Source of the DNA: Pelargonium cotyledonis
Taxonomy: Eukaryota > Streptophyta > Magnoliopsida > Geraniales > Geraniaceae
Reading direction: 5' to 3'
Length of the DNA: 26,731 nt
NCBI GenBank assembly: GCA_036897625.1
Contig: JAYMTA010000569.1
Span: forward strand, 1-26,731
Both the position numbers and the translations under genes were made by a program. Positions 23,901 to 26,731 of the stretch are shown here, piece after piece (positions within the stretch are counted from its first letter, which is position 1; each line of letters starts with the position of its first letter). The notes beneath the pieces are model-generated. The model did not search any database and was not told where the DNA came from. It saw nothing but the letters and a program-made list of their open reading frames with translations.

Positions 23901-24195
23901 CACTACTGTTTCCCGTACCACCACGGGATTTCGTCGCACCCCCGGGAGCGGCCGAGACCGGCGATGTATCGGACTGGTGATCAGATGCGGAGCCACCACG
24001 GTCGGCTCGATCATTGGGGTCGGAGAGTGAATCGGATGGGGTGGGCCAGGCCACGGGGGACCTGATCGGGTCGCGGAATTCGGGGTAGTCGAATTCGGTG
24101 TCGCCCTGCGTGTTGAATTCGAGAAAGGTGTAGGCGTCGCCACCGGTGTCGGGCTGAGAGGCGGTGTCGAAGAGATTGTTCGGCTGGGAATCCAT
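12817..24195 (-). CDS. UPF1: UPF1, regulator of nonsense transcripts 1 (29 coding exons, complete)
   Basis: ATP-dependent SF1 RNA helicase that drives nonsense-mediated mRNA decay, acting on cytoplasmic mRNPs with UPF2 and UPF3. Exons, high to low coordinate: 24195-23662, 22156-21905, 21813-21643, 20853-20803, 20644-20552, 20421-20326, 20238-20188, 20113-19995, 19756-19648, 19465-19343, 19270-19199, 18774-18703, 18582-18516, 17541-17399, 17316-17245, 17169-17041, 16857-16702, 16297-16184, 16102-16004, 15926-15849, 15244-15110, 14941-14867, 14744-14627, 14417-14044, 13946-13884, 13796-13725, 13481-13350, 13260-13141, 12954-12817 (TAA). Every intron is GT-AG and all phases agree, giving about 1275 residues; the Arabidopsis protein is about 1250. 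The start ATG sits in a strong GCCATGG context and opens [17 protein letters not shown], matching plant UPF1. Order: acidic N-terminus, Cys/His domain, SF1 helicase core, Gly/Pro-rich S/TQ tail. No defect seen. Identification is by recalled homology and motifs; confidence is high, with the exon 24 donor least certain. Confidence 0.97.
15110..16857 (-). CDS. UPF1: UPF1 exons 17-21: helicase RecA-like domain 2
   Basis: Residues 719-912. Exon 17 starts with motif [15 protein letters not shown]. Exon 18 holds the [14 protein letters not shown] segment. Exon 19 gives [15 protein letters not shown]. Exon 20 is motif [14 protein letters not shown] (845 onward). Exon 21 is motif [14 protein letters not shown] (875-886), containing the arginine finger expected of SF1B helicases. 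All are intact, supporting an active ATPase. Exons 20 and 21 are separated by a 604-bp intron with no recognisable repeat. Confidence 0.95.
17041..19465 (-). CDS. UPF1: UPF1 exons 10-16: helicase RecA-like domain 1 with Walker A and Walker B
   Basis: Residues 493-718. Exon 10 carries Walker A, GPPGTGKT at residues 509-516. Exon 11 carries motif Ia, [16 protein letters not shown]. Exons 12-14 encode the 1C helical insertion ([16 protein letters not shown], then [19 protein letters not shown]) and the [11 protein letters not shown] segment. Exon 15 carries Walker B/motif [10 protein letters not shown], with catalytic D655 and E656. Exon 16 carries motif [12 protein letters not shown], with its Gln. 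All catalytic residues are intact. The exon 13 donor (GTCCGT) is weaker than the others but keeps phase with exon 14. Confidence 0.95.
18090..18260 (-). mobile_element. tRNA-derived SINE in UPF1 intron 13
   Basis: On the minus strand the element begins near CCTTGACGCAATGGTAAG (A-box-like, 18238-18252) and has a B box GGTCATGAGTTCGAGTCATG (18193-18212), spaced as in a tRNA. It then runs to GGGAGCCGCAAGCGCTTGTG and a T run. The head and the T-ending tail resemble the plant Au SINE family. Target duplications are not clear. It is in the same orientation as UPF1. Confidence 0.7.
18645..18680. repeat. Compound microsatellite (AAT)n(AAC)n in UPF1 intron 12
   Basis: About four ATA/AAT units followed by about eight AAC units, inside a 120-bp intron (18583-18702). 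On the transcript it reads as a GTT/ATT-rich stretch between donor and acceptor and takes up nearly a third of the intron. Confidence 0.9.
19648..20853 (-). CDS. UPF1: UPF1 exons 4-9: stalk and 1B regulatory subdomain
   Basis: Six short exons encode residues 320-492. Landmarks are [17 protein letters not shown] (exon 4), [19 protein letters not shown] (exon 5), [17 protein letters not shown] (exon 6), [14 protein letters not shown] (exon 7), [19 protein letters not shown] (exon 8) and [16 protein letters not shown] (exon 9). By homology this is the stalk plus the beta-barrel 1B insertion that modulates RNA grip, ending just before the first RecA fold. The exon 8/9 junction splits a Gly codon (phase 2); all other junctions in this block are phase 0. 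Confidence 0.93.
21643..24195 (-). CDS. UPF1: UPF1 exons 1-3: N-terminus and Cys/His-rich zinc domain
   Basis: Exon 1 (178 codons) encodes an acidic, Ser/Gly/Asp-rich leader and then the start of the CH domain. Metal ligands visible are HACRYC (137-142), C149, C153, C158, C163, H173 and H177. Exon 2 (residues 179-262) completes it with HKEVCLH, ECYNCGC and the [20 protein letters not shown] stretch. Exon 3 (263-319) continues with the [19 protein letters not shown] region and [11 protein letters not shown]. In the family this RING/U-box-like module binds UPF2 and restrains the helicase. Exon 1 is split from exon 2 by the largest intron of the gene (22157-23661, about 1.5 kb), in which I see AT-rich sequence and no recognisable element. 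Exon 1 is visibly more GC-rich than the rest of the gene. Confidence 0.95.
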
Positions 24196-24360
24196 GGCAG
24201 CGACTGGTGACCGAACAAACGCAGATGATTGAAAAGGAGAGCACTGTAATGGTTTGGCAATGCCCGAATTGGGGGTTAGGGTTAGGGTTTTTGGAGCAGA
24301 GACATCATGCGTTTCGATTTGGGTTTTGGGGTTCGGGTTAGGGTTTGGAGTAATAAATAT
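24196..24360 (-). promoter_or_regulatory. UPF1 5' leader with two telo-box tracts
   Basis: On the coding strand the leader carries AAACCCTAACCCTAA (24276-24290) and AAACCCTAACCC (24335-24346). This AAACCCTAA telo-box is common near transcription starts of plant translation and RNA-metabolism genes. The transcription start itself is inferred, about 30 bp downstream of the TATA-like box. Confidence 0.55.
24282..24308 (-). CDS. Possible uORF in the UPF1 leader, 8 codons
   Basis: ATG ATG at 24308 opens an 8-residue frame (MMSLLQKP) that stops at a TAA lying inside the telo-box tract, about 86 nt before the UPF1 ATG. It is translated only if transcription starts upstream of 24308, which the TATA-like box at 24383-24389 suggests. 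Such a short peptide may simply be a scanning delay. No conservation evidence is available here. Confidence 0.3.
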   Translation of the reverse strand: MMSLLQKP

Positions 24361-24382
24361 AATGAAAAATGAATGAGTTTCA

Positions 24383-24605
24383 TTTTATATTTTTCATTTT
24401 GGATGAGCATGAAAAAAAGAGGAAAGGAGAAGAGGCAGGGGATTTGTCATGTGCGTGTGGGTGCTGACGTCATGGTGAGAGAGTTGGGAAGAGAGGGACT
24501 GGAGAGGGTACGTGCGAGTGCATGGGAGTATGGTGCACGCATGGTCTGCGTTACTGCTAGCGACGGGCACGTGAGAGAAGTTTTGGCACTTTTGGTGCAC
24601 ACGTG
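24383..24605 (-). promoter_or_regulatory. UPF1 promoter: TATA-like box, TGACGTCA and two G-boxes
   Basis: TATAAAA on the coding strand lies at 24383-24389. Upstream are a palindromic TGACGTCA (24465-24472, bZIP CRE/C-box type) and two CACGTG G-boxes (24568-24573 and 24600-24605) whose starts are 32 bp apart. These are known plant bZIP/bHLH/PIF target motifs. Activity here is inferred from position only. The segment between the leader and the MULE-like element at 24687 holds nothing else I recognise. Confidence 0.45.
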
Positions 24606-24686
24606 AGATCATATTTTCTTCTTCTTTTAACATAAAAAACTAATATTCAATTAATATTTAAAATTGGACATAAGGGATAAAAGATT

Positions 24687-26257
24687 TTTTAGTGCCCAGA
24701 CTTTGCAAGTGTACCTAATATGGTACTCAGATTTTTATTGCTTCAAATTAAATACCTAAACTTATATTTTATACCCAATGTAGTACCCATATTTTGATTT
24801 AATAACCAATTTGATGCCCATCGTTAACTCCCGTCAAGAAGGACGTTAAGTTTTGTTGACATGGCGAGATTAGTGTCGCGCTGAGCAAAATTTTGCTTAG
24901 GTGGACAAATTGGGCACATTCACTTAGACACGTGTCATATAATGTGTAAAAAAACGAAAAGAAAAGAAAACGAAAGGACTTGAACTTTGCTGAGGTGTAT
25001 TTTTTTTAATGAGTAAATGCTGAGTTGGAATTTCAAAAATAAAATAAAAAACAAAACCAAAAACAAAAAAAACAAACAAAACACAAGACAAAAGACAAAA
25101 TCACACGAATCCCATCTTCTTCTCACTGTTGCCTAATCTCATCTCTCTCATCTGCTTCTTCTTTTTCTTTATTGCTAAACAATGAAAAATACATAATTTG
25201 CACATTTGCTTTTTCTTCTTCTTCATTGAAAATAAAAACATAAAAACAAAAAAATTTCATCTCTCTCCTCTGCTAATCCCATCAGTTCATTATCCATCTC
25301 ATTCAAACTCATCTCTTCTCTTCCTCTCTCCGTCTTCACGCTTTACCGGATTTGCATGTCCGGCCACCGATTTCCTACCCTCGCTCCTCCTTACCTGCAC
25401 AGCTGTCGTCGGAGTTGGAGACCACTGGAGAGAGCAGATCTGAAGGGAGAAAGAGGACGTCGGAGTCAAAGAACCAAGAGAGAGGACGCCGAAGACGGAG
25501 AAGAGATCTGGATTTGGATCGGAGAGAGAGAACGCTGACGAGCTCCATAGACGCCGCTGGGTAATAGATCTGGATCACCACTCTCTCTTTTCTCTCTCTT
25601 AGTGCTTGGTTCACGTCTTTAAGCTGATGTGGCGAAGGCCGGCGGCGTTGGGGAAGACGGTTCAAAACTGCAGATTTTTGCAGTTGATTTATTTATTTGT
25701 GTGATGTTTCAATGCCAATTTTCTCACTTTGGTTATATTTGGTGAAAAGTAAGAACAAAGAAATCAACTGTGATATGGTTTGATATTTTGTAAATTGAAA
25801 ACAAATTTGAGATTAGTTATTGAATCTTTTGTTGGTTAGATGAGAATTAGACCTGTAAAATTGTAATTTTTTTTTAACAATTCAAACATTGAAGAACATA
25901 TGTGATGAGAGAGAGTGGAAAAGAAGATGAAGGAAAGAAGAAACAGAAAAGATAAAAGACACAGAGAGGAGAGTGAATCGAGAGAGTAGGAGAGAGATGT
26001 TTTATTAAGTTAGGTTTTATTAAAAGAAAATAAACAAAATCCAGTCATCGCCTAATCATCAAGGACCACAAGCTACTAAACTCCACATAAGCCAAAAATT
26101 ACATGTCAGTGTGACACGTTATCATTTAACGGTTCAATTGACGGAATTTGACAATAAATACTACATTAGGTATGAAATAGAAGTTTGGGTACTTAATTGA
26201 GTCGAATATAAGTATAGATACTAAATTGGGTATAATTACAAAGATTGAGTACTAAAA
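24687..26257. mobile_element. Non-autonomous MULE-like element with long terminal inverted repeats
   Basis: The left end (24687-24784) and the reverse complement of the right end (26160-26257) align over about 98 bp: TTTTAGTGCCCAGACTTTG against TTTTAGTACTCAATCTTTG, and AAACTTATATTTTATACCCA against AAACTTCTATTTCATACCTA. Similarity continues inward with CCGTCAA and CGTTAA words on both sides, so the inverted repeat is about 150 bp. No transposase frame is present. The core (about 25320-25680) is GC-rich. No convincing 9-bp target duplication was found. It sits about 490 bp upstream of the UPF1 ATG, close to its promoter motifs. Confidence 0.65.
25320..25680. other. GC-rich core of the upstream TIR element, possible captured gene fragment
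   Basis: The segment is preceded by CT-rich, 5'-UTR-like sequence (25130-25340) and contains GGACGTCGGAG, ACGCCGCTGG|GTAATAG (donor-like) and GGCCGGCGGCG words. Overlapping frames on both strands give low-complexity Arg/Ser-rich products with no domain I recognise. The layout fits a Pack-MULE that picked up a gene 5' end, but the source gene is not identified. Confidence 0.35.
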
Positions 26258-26317
26258 GTTAAGTATGGCAAAAAGAACGAAAAGCTAACTAACTCAAAAA
26301 TGTGTATTCTCTCCACG

Positions 26318-26637
26318 TGTTGTTGTGAGGGTCGAATAGGATTTTTGTACGGATATGATCCCTCTTGATTTTTGTTTAAGTCATTAACTATCTCTCTCTC
26401 TCAACCACCTATTTACTACACTCACAGCCACTCTATGCAACCCCTAAATTACCACCTATCTTCTCCTATTTACCTCTTCAGCACTTCACAGAGCCATCTA
26501 CTTCTTTCTTACCTCTGCTGAACCTTAATCTCCCTCTAGCTCTCTCTTCTCCATATATTGGTTGCAATGTATATGTAATTGGGAGAATACACACAAGCTT
26601 TATCAATACAAGCTCTTATATTTCAATTCCTTTAACA
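26318..26637 (+). mobile_element. 5' LTR, probably of a Copia-type retrotransposon (left end approximate)
   Basis: The right end ..TTCCTTTAACA terminates in CA directly before a perfect tRNA-Met primer site, so it is an LTR end. The left end is unsure: TGTTGTTGTGAGG at 26318 or TGTGTATTCTC at 26301 are candidates. The interior is CT-rich, with a TCTCTCTC run near 26390. The body of the element lies beyond the window, so its class is inferred from the primer site and LTR size only. Confidence 0.6.
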
Positions 26638-26650
26638 TGGTATCAGAGCC
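26638..26650 (+). promoter_or_regulatory. Retrotransposon primer-binding site (initiator tRNA-Met)
   Basis: TGGTATCAGAGCC is complementary to the 3' end of plant initiator tRNA-Met and immediately follows the LTR end at 26637. The next 80 bp to the window edge are internal retrotransposon leader with no open gag frame yet. Confidence 0.85.
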
Positions 26651-26731
26651 TCTACCTTGAGGACTCTCTAGTTTTTTTTTGGGTCTCCGGGCACCATTGC
26701 CATAGTGGCAGTGGGGGCCAGCATCAAATGG

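Noticed and set aside
23620-24030. Plus-strand 136-codon frame
   Set aside because: Antisense shadow of UPF1 exon 1, whose minus-strand frame is clearly the real one.
24271-24346. Interstitial telomere repeat from GGGTTAGGG words
   Set aside because: Only two short tracts with imperfect spacing, positioned in the UPF1 leader; telo-box motifs explain them better.
25352-25665. Protein-coding gene upstream of UPF1
   Set aside because: Several overlapping low-complexity frames on both strands, no domain, and located inside a TIR element.

Overview
This is nuclear plant DNA: AT-rich, with GT-AG introns throughout, T-rich intron ends, telo-box motifs before a start codon, and plant-type repeats (small LTR elements, a tRNA-derived SINE, TIR elements with long AT-rich ends, a tRNA-Met-primed LTR). 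Gene content points to a eudicot. I cannot name the species.

Both genes lie on the minus strand, head to tail. The upstream gene (24195 down to 12817) is a complete UPF1, the RNA helicase at the core of nonsense-mediated mRNA decay. I could place 29 coding exons with no frame break, giving about 1275 residues. Downstream of it (9569 down to 112, continuing off the left edge) lies a large glycine-rich secreted or membrane protein gene of the Arabidopsis AT5G47020/AT4G32920 family. The same two families are adjacent in Arabidopsis as I recall it (AT5G47010 is UPF1), so this looks like conserved microsynteny. Twelve coding exons are visible. Ten read cleanly, but two carry apparent frameshifts (4 nt missing in exon 5, 1 nt missing in exon 10), so this copy looks disabled unless the sequence is wrong there.

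Layout from left to right. 1-9569: glycine-rich gene, with two small LTR retroelements in introns. 10170-10322: its probable 5' leader exon. About 10525-11700: a candidate TIR element with a GC-rich core and a 20-bp-period degenerate tandem repeat. 12300-12816: UPF1 3' UTR. 12817-24195: UPF1, with a SINE in intron 13 and a microsatellite in intron 12. 24196-24686: UPF1 leader and promoter with telo-boxes, a tiny uORF, a TATA-like box, two G-boxes and TGACGTCA. 24687-26257: a non-autonomous MULE-like element with about 100-bp inverted ends and a GC-rich core. About 26300-26731: a 5' LTR and primer-binding site, probably of a Copia element running off the right edge.

No new multigene system is visible. 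The best leads are the double frameshift in an otherwise preserved gene next to UPF1, the two TIR elements with GC-rich cores, and the indel-free 20-bp repeat.
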